DNA from: JAIBAC01 sp046331095
Lineage (GTDB): Bacteria; Actinomycetota; Acidimicrobiia; UBA2766
Length of the DNA: 64,000 nt
Direction of reading: 5' to 3'
Assembly (NCBI GenBank): GCA_046331095.1
Contig: JAXLRM010000003.1
Coordinates: 558,001-622,000 of the forward strand
The notes under the pieces are model-generated. The model made no database searches. It was not told the DNA's origin and worked only from the letters and a program-made list of their open reading frames with translations. Positions 55,904 through 63,687 of the stretch are shown one piece after another. Position numbers and translations under genes: made by a program. Positions within the stretch are counted from its first letter, which is position 1. Each line of letters opens with the position of its first letter.

Positions 55904-56179
55904 ATGACGCTGCTCGAGGACGACGAGATCGCGGGACGGCTCGAGTCCGTGAAGTGGTCCCGCGACGGTGACGAGATCGTCAAGGTCGTGACCCGCAAGG
56001 ACTTCGCCGGCGCGCTCGAGCTCGTGAACGCTGTCGGCGCCCTCGCCGAGGAGATGGGCCATCACCCCGACATCGACATCCGCTGGAACAAGGTCACGCT
56101 GCGCCTGTCCACCCACTCCCAGGGTGGTCTGACCGACGCCGACTTCCGCCTCGCGTCCCTCGTCGACGGTCTCGCCTGA
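55904..56179 (+). CDS. Pterin-4a-carbinolamine dehydratase
   Basis: A 91-aa PCD/DCoH family protein. The signature EEMGHHPDIDIRWNKVTLRLSTHSQGGLTDADF contains the paired catalytic His residues (GHHPD near 51) and the late His of THSQGGLT near 70. It regenerates tetrahydropterin after aromatic hydroxylation; a non-enzymatic role in other Actinobacteria is possible since no pterin-dependent hydroxylase is near. ATG at 55904 has a GGGAGG ribosome site. Repeat array D begins 22 bp after its stop. Confidence 0.92.
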   Translation: MTLLEDDEIAGRLESVKWSRDGDEIVKVVTRKDFAGALELVNAVGALAEEMGHHPDIDIRWNKVTLRLSTHSQGGLTDADFRLASLVDGLA

Positions 56180-56200
56180 CCTGACCTGACGGCCCCCCAC

Positions 56201-56386
56201 CCCAAACGCGGGCCGGATGACCCGCTGACGACACAAACCACCCGCGTTTGCAGGGGGCCCCACCCCAAACGCGGGCCGGATGACCCGCTGACGACACAAG
56301 CCACCCGCGTTTGGGGGTCAGGGGGGCCCCACCCCAAACGCGGGCCGGATGACCCGCTGACGACACAAGCCACCCGCGTTTGGGGG
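56201..56386. repeat. Tandem palindromic repeat array D (three units)
   Basis: Units at 56201-56252, 56264-56315 and 56333-56385; start-to-start 63 and 69 bp. Left arm CCCAAACGCGGGC, interior CGGATGACCCGCTGACGACACAA(A/G)CC, right arm ACCCGCGTTTG(GGGG). The spacer carries G/C tracts (GGGGGCCCCAC). The array fills the gap between the convergent pterin dehydratase and era genes and ends 10 bp before the era stop. Confidence 0.95.
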
Positions 56387-56395
56387 TTTTGAGGG

Positions 56396-57301
56396 TCAGT
56401 AGCCGAGGCGCGAGAGCCGGTCGGCGCGGCGTTGCCAGTCCTTGGAGACCCGCACGCGCAGATGCAGGTACATGCGGCGGCCGAGGAGCGCCTCGGCCTG
56501 CAGGCGTGCTGCCGTTCCGACATCCTTGACGATCGCGCCGCCCTTGCCGACGACCATCCCCTTCTGGGACTCGCGCTCGACGTACACGGTGGCATCCACC
56601 CGGAGGATCTCGTCGGGATCGGGATCGTAAAGACCTTCGATGTCGTCGACCATGACGGCGATCGAGTGCGGCAGCTCCTCGCGCATTCGCAGCAGGTACT
56701 GCTCGCGTACCAACTCGGCGATCAGATGGGACTCGGTCTGGTCGGTGGCCATGTCGTCGGGGAACATCGCCTCACCGGGCGGGAGCCGGGAGCGCAGCTC
56801 GTCGGCGACGACCTCGACACCGTCGCATGCGAGCGCCGACACGGGCACGTACGCATCGAAGTCGCGCAACTCCCGAGCCGCCGACAACTGCTCGGCGATG
56901 CGCGCCGGGCCGATGGCATCGATCTTGTTCAGGACGCACACAGCCGCGGCATCGGCGGGTAGTCGTGCGGCGAGGTGGGCGTCGCCGATGCCGATCCCCG
57001 CGGCGGCGTCGACGACGAAGCAAACCACGTCGACCTCGCCCATCATGCGAGTCGCGAGGTCGTTGAGGCGCTCCCCGAGGAGGGTCTGCGGCTTGCCGAC
57101 CCCCGGGAGGTCGACGAGGACCATCTGGACCCCATCGCCGTTGACGACTGCCCGCACGGCGGTCCGCGTCGTCTGGGCCACATGGCTCACGATCGAGACC
57201 TTCTCACCGACGAGGGCGTTCACGAGTGTGGACTTGCCGACATTGGGGCGGCCGATCAGGGCCACGAACCCGAAGACCGCCTCGGCGTCCGGTGCCGTCA
57301 C
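56396..57301 (-). CDS. era: GTPase Era
   Basis: A 301-aa Era, the GTPase that helps 16S rRNA 3'-end maturation. GTPase motifs: G1 GRPNVGKSTLVN near residue 17, G3 DLPGVGKPQ (with the usual DTPG replaced by DLPG) near 59 and G4 NKIDAIGP near 124. The C-terminal KH domain (about 205-301) has VYVERESQKGMVVGKGGAIVKDVGTAARLQAEALLGRRMYLHLRVRVSKDW. ATG at 57301 overlaps the CNNM gene stop by 4 bp, so the chain CNNM-era is coupled. Array D follows its stop. Confidence 0.96.
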   Translation of the reverse strand: MTAPDAEAVFGFVALIGRPNVGKSTLVNALVGEKVSIVSHVAQTTRTAVRAVVNGDGVQMVLVDLPGVGKPQTLLGERLNDLATRMMGEVDVVCFVVDAAAGIGIGDAHLAARLPADAAAVCVLNKIDAIGPARIAEQLSAARELRDFDAYVPVSALACDGVEVVADELRSRLPPGEAMFPDDMATDQTESHLIAELVREQYLLRMREELPHSIAVMVDDIEGLYDPDPDEILRVDATVYVERESQKGMVVGKGGAIVKDVGTAARLQAEALLGRRMYLHLRVRVSKDWQRRADRLSRLGY

Positions 57302-58656
57302 GACTGCTCGCCGGACGCCGCGGCACCTCGGCTTCCACCGCTCCCCCCACCGTCGCCCGTGTCGTCCGTCTCCGGAGGAACGAGGTTCAGGACCTCGACC
57401 TTCTCGACGCGGTGGCCTGCGACGCGCAGGGCCCGCAACACGAGACGACCGCAGGTGGTCGTCACCTCCTCGCCCACCCGCGGGATGCGCCCGAGGAGCG
57501 AGAGCATGGCGCCACCGACGGTGTCGGCGTCCTCGACGTCGACGTCGAAGCCGACGTGGCGCCCGAGGTCCGACAGAGACAGCCGTCCCGCCACGCGGAG
57601 GCGGCCGCCCTCGAGGTCTTCGACGAGATCCTCGTCGCTGTCGAACTCGTCGGCGATCTCCCCGACGAGCTCCTCGAGGAGGTCCTCGAGCGTCACGAGG
57701 CCCGCCGTCCCGCCGTACTCGTCGATCACGATCGCCATGTGGAACTTGTCGCGCTGCATCTCGGCGAGGAGCTCGGCGGAACGCTTCTGCTCGGGGACGA
57801 AGTGGGCCTCGCGGGCGACGTCGCCGACACGTATGTCACCGTCGACGTCGCGAGCGAGAAGGTCCTTCACGTAGAGGAGCCCCTTGATGTCGTCCAGGCC
57901 ACGCTCGCCGTAGGTCGGGATGCGGCTGTACCCCTGTGCCGCGGCCGCCACGAGTGCATCCGCGACCGTGTCTCCGGCGGCAAGGCAGAACATGTCCGGC
58001 CGGGGCCGCATCACCTCGCGCACGACCGTGTCACCGAAGTGGAAGACCGAGTCGAGCAGCTTGGCCTCGCCCACCTCGATGACGTCGCCACCGGCGCGGT
58101 CGATGATCTCGCGCAGTTCACGCTCGGACGCCGGTGAGTCGTCGTCGGGACGGCTGCGCAGGACCAGGCCGACCGCTGAGTTGACCGCCACCGCCACGGG
58201 CCTGAGCACGAACACGACGGGTGCGGCGAACGCTGCCGCGATGCCGGCACCTGACTCGGCGCCGCGGCTCACGAGGGCGACGGCGATTCGCTGCAAAGTG
58301 AATGCCACGAGGACGACTCCGATCCCGACACCGACCCGTGCCAGGCGTGCGAGGTCGTCGACGGTCGCGCTCACGGCGAAGACGGCGGCAACGACGGCCA
58401 CGATCCCGGCGAGCGAGAGGGACGCGCGGGTTGCCACGAGGTCGTCGAGGCGGCGCCGGAGGCGACGCGCCGACCGATTCCCCTCGGCGACGAGCTCCTC
58501 GGTGCGGGTCCGCGACGCCTTGGTGATGACCGTCTCCGCGGCCGCGCACGCTGCCGCGAAGACGAGCAGCACGAGCGCGAGGACGATCGCGCCCACGTAC
58601 GCCGACGTGACAGCCAGGATGGCGCCCGTATGCGGAGGCTCGTCGAGCAGGCTCAC
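57298..58656 (-). CDS. HlyC/CorC (CNNM)-family transporter with CBS pair
   Basis: A 452-aa membrane protein. The DUF21 N-terminal domain (about 15-190) has four hydrophobic segments (TSAYVGAIVLALVLLVFAAACAAAE and others). The CBS pair (about 210-335) has VREVMRPRPDMFCLAAGDTVADALVAAAAQGYSRIP and FHMAIVIDEYGGTAGLVTLEDLLEELVGEI. The CorC_HlyC domain (about 345-430) follows. These proteins are linked to Mg or Co export and sodium exchange. Its start overlaps ybeY by 4 bp and its stop overlaps era, all in one operon with phoH. Confidence 0.93.
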   Translation of the reverse strand: MSLLDEPPHTGAILAVTSAYVGAIVLALVLLVFAAACAAAETVITKASRTRTEELVAEGNRSARRLRRRLDDLVATRASLSLAGIVAVVAAVFAVSATVDDLARLARVGVGIGVVLVAFTLQRIAVALVSRGAESGAGIAAAFAAPVVFVLRPVAVAVNSAVGLVLRSRPDDDSPASERELREIIDRAGGDVIEVGEAKLLDSVFHFGDTVVREVMRPRPDMFCLAAGDTVADALVAAAAQGYSRIPTYGERGLDDIKGLLYVKDLLARDVDGDIRVGDVAREAHFVPEQKRSAELLAEMQRDKFHMAIVIDEYGGTAGLVTLEDLLEELVGEIADEFDSDEDLVEDLEGGRLRVAGRLSLSDLGRHVGFDVDVEDADTVGGAMLSLLGRIPRVGEEVTTTCGRLVLRALRVAGHRVEKVEVLNLVPPETDDTGDGGGSGGSRGAAASGEQS

Positions 58657-59135
58657 TTGGGACTGCCAGCCCGGCGAGTAGCGAAGCGGGCGAGGAGCCT
58701 GCGTTCTCTACCCTCCATCCGCTCGGCGTCGGCGTCGCTGTTGTGGTCGTAGCCGAGCAGGTGCAGCAGGCCGTGCACCACGAGCAGGTCGATCTCGCCC
58801 TCGAAGGTGCCGGCATGAGACGGGGCGTTGCGCCGCGCTACGCCGGGGCAGAGGACCACGTCACCGAGCAGCACCGGTGCGTCTGCGCCGCTGTCGTCCG
58901 ACGCGACCTGCCAAGGCGCGTCCTCGATCGGGAACGCGAGGACGTCGGTCGGCCCGGCACGCTTGAGGAAGCGCGAGTTCAGGTCCGCGATCGTGGGCTC
59001 GTCGACGGCGAGGATCGACACCTCTGCACGATCGGTCACGGACTCGGCGTCGAGTACGAAACCGGCGAGCGCCGCGATGCGAGCGCCGTCGACGGTCTCG
59101 GTGTTCTGCTCGTCGGCGAAGAAGACCTCGGCCAT
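58653..59135 (-). CDS. ybeY: rRNA maturation endoribonuclease YbeY
   Basis: A 160-aa metal-dependent RNase acting on the 3' end of 16S rRNA. The zinc motif HGLLHLLGYDH (H-x3-H-x5-H form) is near residue 132, preceded by LNSRFLKRAGPTDVLAFPIED, the family substrate-binding strand. ATG at 59135 shares a base with the phoH stop (TGATG); a GTG one codon upstream is also possible. It is part of the phoH-ybeY-CNNM-era operon that links RNA processing genes. Confidence 0.95.
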   Translation of the reverse strand: MAEVFFADEQNTETVDGARIAALAGFVLDAESVTDRAEVSILAVDEPTIADLNSRFLKRAGPTDVLAFPIEDAPWQVASDDSGADAPVLLGDVVLCPGVARRNAPSHAGTFEGEIDLLVVHGLLHLLGYDHNSDADAERMEGRERRLLARFATRRAGSPK

Positions 59136-60091
59136 CACTTCACCCGGCGCACGGCCTTGGCGGGACCGTTCCGCTTCGAGCCCGTGTGCTCCTCGTGACG
59201 CTTGTAGGCGTCGACGATCTCGGCGACGATACGGTGACGGATCACGTCGTCGCGGGTCAGTTCGACGTAGGACACACCCTCGATCTCGAAGATCTCTCGT
59301 GGCACGTCCCGCAGACCCGACGTCGAGCTGCCCGGCAGGTCGACCTGGGTGACGTCACCGGTGACGACGGCCTTGGACCCGAAGCCGAGGCGGGTGAGGA
59401 ACATCTTCATCTGTTCGGGTGATGTGTTCTGCGCCTCGTCGAGGATCACGAAGCTGTCGTTGAGCGTCCGGCCGCGCATGTAGGCAAGCGGTGCGACCTC
59501 GACCGTGCCCCGTTCCATAAGGCGTCCGGCCTGTTCGGGGCCGACCATGTCGTAGAGGGCGTCGTAGAGCGGACGCAGGTAGGGGTCGACCTTGGCGAGG
59601 AGGTCGCCGGGCAGGAACCCGAGCTTCTCGCCGGCTTCGACCGCGGGGCGGGTGAGGATGATGCGCTGTACGCGCCGCTCCTGCAAGGCGCGGATCGCGG
59701 CGGCCATGGCGAGGTAGGTCTTGCCGGTGCCGGCCGGGCCGATCGCGAACGTGACCGTGCTCACCTCGATGGCGTCGCTGTAGGTCTTCTGGCCGAGGGA
59801 CTTGGGGCGCACCGTCTTGTTGGGCGCGACGACGACCTCGTGGGTGAGCACCGCCGCCGGGGCGGCACCGGCCTTGACCATCGCGATCGTGCGGTCGAGC
59901 ACGGCGGTGTCGACACGCTGGCCCCGCTCGAGCAACTCGACGAGGTTCTCGAACAGGACCTCGACCTGGCGTGCGACCTCGGAGGATCCCCTCACCGTGA
60001 TCTCGTTGCCGCGCACGAGGATGTAGGCCTCGAAGCGGTCCTCGATCTTCCGCAGCAACTCGTCGTTCTGCCCGCACAAAGCGACCATCAA
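59135..60091 (-). CDS. phoH: PhoH-family ATPase
   Basis: A PhoH-like P-loop protein, 318 aa from the TTG at 60091. Walker A AIGPAGTGKTYLAMA near residue 117, then RIILTRPAVEAGEKLGFLPGDLLAKVDPYLRPLYDALYDM, YMRGRTLNDSFVILDEAQN (Walker B) and KMFLTRLGFGSKAVVTGDVTQVDLP. The N-terminal KH-like part binds nucleic acid. Homology to the mycobacterial protein (352 aa) implies a longer N-terminus: in-frame sequence upstream reads TLKILVPSND with no ATG/GTG/TTG, but a CTG at 60142 follows a GAGGGG site. Function: RNA-linked ATPase. First gene of the phoH-ybeY-CNNM-era operon. Confidence 0.93.
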   Translation of the reverse strand: MMVALCGQNDELLRKIEDRFEAYILVRGNEITVRGSSEVARQVEVLFENLVELLERGQRVDTAVLDRTIAMVKAGAAPAAVLTHEVVVAPNKTVRPKSLGQKTYSDAIEVSTVTFAIGPAGTGKTYLAMAAAIRALQERRVQRIILTRPAVEAGEKLGFLPGDLLAKVDPYLRPLYDALYDMVGPEQAGRLMERGTVEVAPLAYMRGRTLNDSFVILDEAQNTSPEQMKMFLTRLGFGSKAVVTGDVTQVDLPGSSTSGLRDVPREIFEIEGVSYVELTRDDVIRHRIVAEIVDAYKRHEEHTGSKRNGPAKAVRRVK

Positions 60092-60222
60092 GTCGTTCGA
60101 CGGGACGAGGATCTTCAGTGTGTCGGTGGCGGTCTCAGCCAGTGCCGTCTCACCCCTCGCGGGCGTCCGGAAGTTCCGGAGGTGCGGTGTGGATGGGGAC
60201 AGTCTACGTCACGTCGACCGCG

Positions 60223-60567
60223 TCAGCCGGGGGGCCAGCCCATCTGGCGTCCCCCCACGAGATGGAGGTGGAGATGGTGAACGGTCTGACCGGCGTGGTC
60301 ACCTACGTTGGTCACGATGCGGAAGCCGTCGTCCGCGATCCCACGTGCACGTGCGTGCCCGGCAGCCGCACGGAAGAGCTCGACGAGCACCGAGGCGTGG
60401 GACTCGGTGACGTCCGCCGCCGACTCGACGTGCTCCCGCGGGATGAACAGGACGTGGACGGGTGCCTGGGGGTTGATGTCCTCGAAGCCGACCGCTGTCT
60501 CGGTCTCGTACACCTTGTTCGCCGGGATCGTCCCGGCGGCGATGTCGCAGAACAGGCAGTCACTCAC
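60223..60567 (-). CDS. HIT-family nucleotide hydrolase/transferase
   Basis: A 114-aa histidine-triad protein (HINT type). The HIT signature is HHLHLHLVGGRQMGW near residue 97 with the nucleophilic His; SDCLFCDIAAGTIPANKVYE carries the Cys-x2-Cys zinc pair at the start, and VHVLFIPREHVESAADV is conserved. It hydrolyses nucleoside phosphoramidates or related substrates. The GTG at 60567 overlaps the stop of a 16-codon upstream frame (60564-60614) by 4 bp, suggesting translational coupling. It lies 131 bp before phoH on the same strand. Confidence 0.94.
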   Translation of the reverse strand: MSDCLFCDIAAGTIPANKVYETETAVGFEDINPQAPVHVLFIPREHVESAADVTESHASVLVELFRAAAGHARARGIADDGFRIVTNVGDHAGQTVHHLHLHLVGGRQMGWPPG

Positions 60568-60614
60568 GCCCTCACCTCGTCTCGCTCGCGGATCCCGGCA
60601 GCGTAGAGGCTCAT
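60564..60614 (-). CDS. Possible 16-codon upstream frame coupled to the HIT gene
   Basis: ATG at 60614 reads MSLYAAGIRERDEVRA and stops with TGA overlapping the HIT gene GTG by 4 bp (GTGA). No strong ribosome site precedes it (CCCCGGCAAG). It may be a leader peptide or chance; the exact overlap is what makes it notable. Confidence 0.25.
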   Translation of the reverse strand: MSLYAAGIRERDEVRA

Positions 60615-60657
60615 CTTGCCGGGGCTACGCAGCGATAGCGGCACACCACCACACTGC

Positions 60658-60675
60658 GGTAAAGGCGCGGTGAAG
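60658..60675 (+). promoter_or_regulatory. GGTAAAG-N4-GGTGAAG repeat, candidate SARP self-site
   Basis: GGTAAAG (60658-60664) and GGTGAAG (60669-60675) have the same 7+4 layout and near-identical sequence as the pair at 55764. It lies 82 bp before the SARP/AfsR-like ATG and 91 bp from the divergent HIT gene. Autoregulation by that protein is the obvious inference. Confidence 0.5.
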
Positions 60676-60756
60676 CCGCTGGCCAGACGTCAGAGGTTGA
60701 TGCGCGATGCTCGGACCTGCAAGATGTAGCCGCTGCTGGAGGGGAAGCAGGAGCCC

Positions 60757-63687
60757 ATGGAGACGGCTGCCGAGGTTCGTGTCCTGGGTACGACGCGGCT
60801 GCTGGTGGACGCACGCGCCGTGCACCTCTCGCCCAAGGAGCGCAGGCTCGTGGCGACGCTGGCCTTGCACAAGCCTGAGGCCGTGAGTGCCGATCGCCTC
60901 ATCGTGGCGATCTGGGGGGAGTCGGCACCACCTACGGTTCGCAAGGCCCTGCAGACCTACGTAGCAAGCGTGCGCAAGGCTCTCGGTCCCGGCATCGAGA
61001 CGACCGCCTCCGGCTACCGGCTCAGTGCGGACGTCAAGATCGACACCGAGTGGTTCGAGTCCGAAGCCGACGCCGCAAGGCGCGTCCTCTCGACCCGGCC
61101 GGGCTCGGCTGTCGCGCACGCGCGACGTGCCTTGGCGCTCATGTCGGGGGTTCCCCTCGCCGATCTCGTCGACAGCCCCGAGGCCGACGCGTCCCGCTCG
61201 CGCTTGGTGGAACGCATCTCCGAGGTGGGAGAGGTGTGCGCGGAAGCGGTCCTCCGCTCGGGTGACCACACGTCGGCCGTGTCGCTCATGGAGGAGGGCG
61301 TCGTCGCCGAGCCCTACCGCGAGCATCGCTGGTGGCTGCTGATGCTTGCGCTCTACCGCAGCGCACGGCGCGCCGAGAGCCTGCGAGCCTACGAGCGCGC
61401 CCGTAAGGTCCTCGCCGAAGGGGCCGGCCTCGACGTCGGCGACCGCCTCCACGACCTCGAGGCGATGGTCCTCGCAGACGATTCTGCGCTCCTGGACGAC
61501 GCGATCTTCCCGTCGGGGTCGATGGCTCTCGCGCTGGTCGGCGCACAGGACGACCTGCCCTCGTACGACACGTCGTTCCTCGGCCGCGACGCCGATGTGG
61601 ACGCCGTGCTCGGCCTCCTGGCGGGCGACTGCGCGGTGGGCTCGATCGTGGGGGTCGCTGGGGTCGGCAAGTCGCGCCTCGCTGTCGAGGCGGCCAGGCG
61701 CGTCGCTGCCGAGTACGAGGGCGGCACGTGGTGGGTGTCGCTGTCGCGTCTCCCGCCCGGGGCCGATGTCGCCCCGCTCGTCTTCAAGACACTCGGCATC
61801 TCGCCGCAGGTGGGCGAGAACCACGCCGGCGCCCTCGCCGATTGGCTCGCGAGCCGGCGAGCGCTGTTGATCCTCGACACCTGCGAGCATGTCCTCGACT
61901 CCGCCCGCGCGCTCCTCGCCGACGTCGACAGCGCAACGCTGGGGAGGGTGCTGGTCACGAGCCGGCGCCGGCTCGGACTCGGACTCGGATCCGTGTGCCA
62001 CCTGCGCCCCCTCCGGGTCGCACCCCTGGAAGGGGTGTCCGTAGCCGGCGACCTCTTCCTGGAACGCATGGGCGCCGCCGAGGGCGCGACCCCGGACCAG
62101 ATGGCGGCGGTCACGGCGATCTGCAGCACGCTCGACGGCGTTCCCCTGGCGATCGAGCTCGCAGCGAGCCGGGCACGTTCGGTGCCGATAGGGGAACTCG
62201 TGCAACGGGTGCACAGCCTCGACCGGGTCCTGCGCGACACCGCTGCGACGACGCGCCGACACTCGTCGCTGCACGAGGCCCTGCAATGGTCCATAGACCT
62301 CCTGTCGCCGGAGACCCGCCGCGTGCTCGACCGCATGTCGGTGTTCCAGGGCGGAGCGACGCTCGACACGGTCTTGGCGCTCTGTTCGGACGAGTTCGAC
62401 CAGTGGACCGTGGTCGACGCCCTCGACGAGCTCGTCGAGGCGAGCCTGCTCGATCTCGATCCCTTCGACGAGAGTGGCCGTTACCGAATGCTCGACACCG
62501 TCAAGGCGCATGCCGCCAAGCGGCTCTCCGACAGCGGCGAGGCCGGCGAGAGCCTGTCGCACCTCGCCGACCACATGGTCGCCCTCGCCGGCGAGGCCAT
62601 GGTTGGGGTGCGCAGCCCCGACGAGGCGCACTGGGTCGGCGTGATCTCCGCCGAGCTCGCGAACATCCGCACCGCGCACGACCACTTGCTCGCGGTCGGG
62701 GACCTGGACCGCCAGGTCCGCCTGGTCGCGCCGCTGATCAACTTCGGGATCGTGCAGGCGTTCGACGAGATCCTGGCAATGGCCAGGCGGACCGCCGAGG
62801 CCGCCGGCACGGTCCCCGTCCCCGGGCTCGCGCGCATCGGCACGATGGCGGCCTGGCTCGCCCTGCGGGCACTGGACCACGACGCCACCGCACGCTTCCT
62901 CGCGCTCGCACGAACCTCGGCAGGCGAGGACCCTGCCGCGGACGCCGAGGCGCTCCAGGTTGCCGCTGTGGCGGCGTACTTCTCGGGCGACTTCGTCGCA
63001 GGCAAGGCCTTCAACGACGCGGGTGCCGCAACCGCCCGCGCCGGAGGGGATGCCCACGGCGAGGCGATGAACCTCGGTCTCGTCGTGCAGATGCAGGGCC
63101 TGAACGGCAATCCCCGCGGCTGGCACGAGATCGCCGACCACGTCCTGGCGCTGTCGGAATCCGTCGGATCGCCGAGCATGCTCGCCTGGGGCTACTACAC
63201 ATGGGGGCTGTCACGTCAGCCCGACGACGCGGCCCTCGCGCTCGCTTGGTTCGAGCGTTCCATCCGCGAGGCGGACTCCGTCAGAGCGTTGTTCTACGGA
63301 GACCTCACACGCCGGTCCCTGGGACAGCTCCTCGAGGGCCTCGACACGGCCAGTGCCTTGCGCGTCGGGGTTCGCACGTTGGCGTCCCAGCTCGACGCGG
63401 GCGAGCAGTTCCAGCTCGGCATCTCGCTGCCCTGGTTCGTGACCCTGCTCGCCAGGCTTCACCTGTACGAGGCTGCGCTCGTGTTCGACGAGGCCACCTA
63501 CACGCTCGGCAACCGCGTCGCGCACGCGTACAACGCAGAGGGACGGCGCAAGGCGCGTACGACATGCGCGGAACACCTGGCGGCGGAGCACGTCGAGATG
63601 GCGCGTCTGCGTGGGCGCACGATCACGGCGCCGGGCCTCCTTGCCTACGCCGAGTCGTTGCTGGCCTCGCTCGACGCGACCTCGTAG
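60757..63687 (+). CDS. SARP/AfsR-like regulator with BTAD, NB-ARC-type ATPase and repeat C-terminus
   Basis: A 976-aa regulator. Residues about 5-95 form the OmpR-like DNA-binding domain (VRVLGTTRLLVDARAVHLSPKERRLVATLAL, LIVAIWGESAPPTVRKALQTYVASVRKAL, TASGYRLS). The BTAD domain is about 98-240 (RRALALMSGVPLADL, YREHRWWLLMLALYRSARRAESLRAYERARKVLAEGAGLDVGDRL). A STAND/NB-ARC-like ATPase follows with P-loop GVAGVGKSRLAVEAAR near 305, RALLILDTCEHVLDSA near 370, LVTSRRR near 403 and GVPLAIELAASRARSVP near 468. The C-terminal about 400 residues are helical, TPR-like. ATG at 60757 has a GGAGGGGAAGCAGGAG stretch upstream. Confidence 0.9.
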   Translation: METAAEVRVLGTTRLLVDARAVHLSPKERRLVATLALHKPEAVSADRLIVAIWGESAPPTVRKALQTYVASVRKALGPGIETTASGYRLSADVKIDTEWFESEADAARRVLSTRPGSAVAHARRALALMSGVPLADLVDSPEADASRSRLVERISEVGEVCAEAVLRSGDHTSAVSLMEEGVVAEPYREHRWWLLMLALYRSARRAESLRAYERARKVLAEGAGLDVGDRLHDLEAMVLADDSALLDDAIFPSGSMALALVGAQDDLPSYDTSFLGRDADVDAVLGLLAGDCAVGSIVGVAGVGKSRLAVEAARRVAAEYEGGTWWVSLSRLPPGADVAPLVFKTLGISPQVGENHAGALADWLASRRALLILDTCEHVLDSARALLADVDSATLGRVLVTSRRRLGLGLGSVCHLRPLRVAPLEGVSVAGDLFLERMGAAEGATPDQMAAVTAICSTLDGVPLAIELAASRARSVPIGELVQRVHSLDRVLRDTAATTRRHSSLHEALQWSIDLLSPETRRVLDRMSVFQGGATLDTVLALCSDEFDQWTVVDALDELVEASLLDLDPFDESGRYRMLDTVKAHAAKRLSDSGEAGESLSHLADHMVALAGEAMVGVRSPDEAHWVGVISAELANIRTAHDHLLAVGDLDRQVRLVAPLINFGIVQAFDEILAMARRTAEAAGTVPVPGLARIGTMAAWLALRALDHDATARFLALARTSAGEDPAADAEALQVAAVAAYFSGDFVAGKAFNDAGAATARAGGDAHGEAMNLGLVVQMQGLNGNPRGWHEIADHVLALSESVGSPSMLAWGYYTWGLSRQPDDAALALAWFERSIREADSVRALFYGDLTRRSLGQLLEGLDTASALRVGVRTLASQLDAGEQFQLGISLPWFVTLLARLHLYEAALVFDEATYTLGNRVAHAYNAEGRRKARTTCAEHLAAEHVEMARLRGRTITAPGLLAYAESLLASLDATS

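Noticed and set aside
55789..55998. 69-aa minus-strand frame in the promoter region of pterin dehydratase
   Set aside because: It overlaps the pterin dehydratase start, has no ribosome site, and its composition follows the antisense of a real gene for much of its length.
60625..63141. 838-aa open frame on the minus strand
   Set aside because: It is antisense to the SARP/AfsR-like gene and arises from high-GC third codon positions; its translation lacks family motifs.
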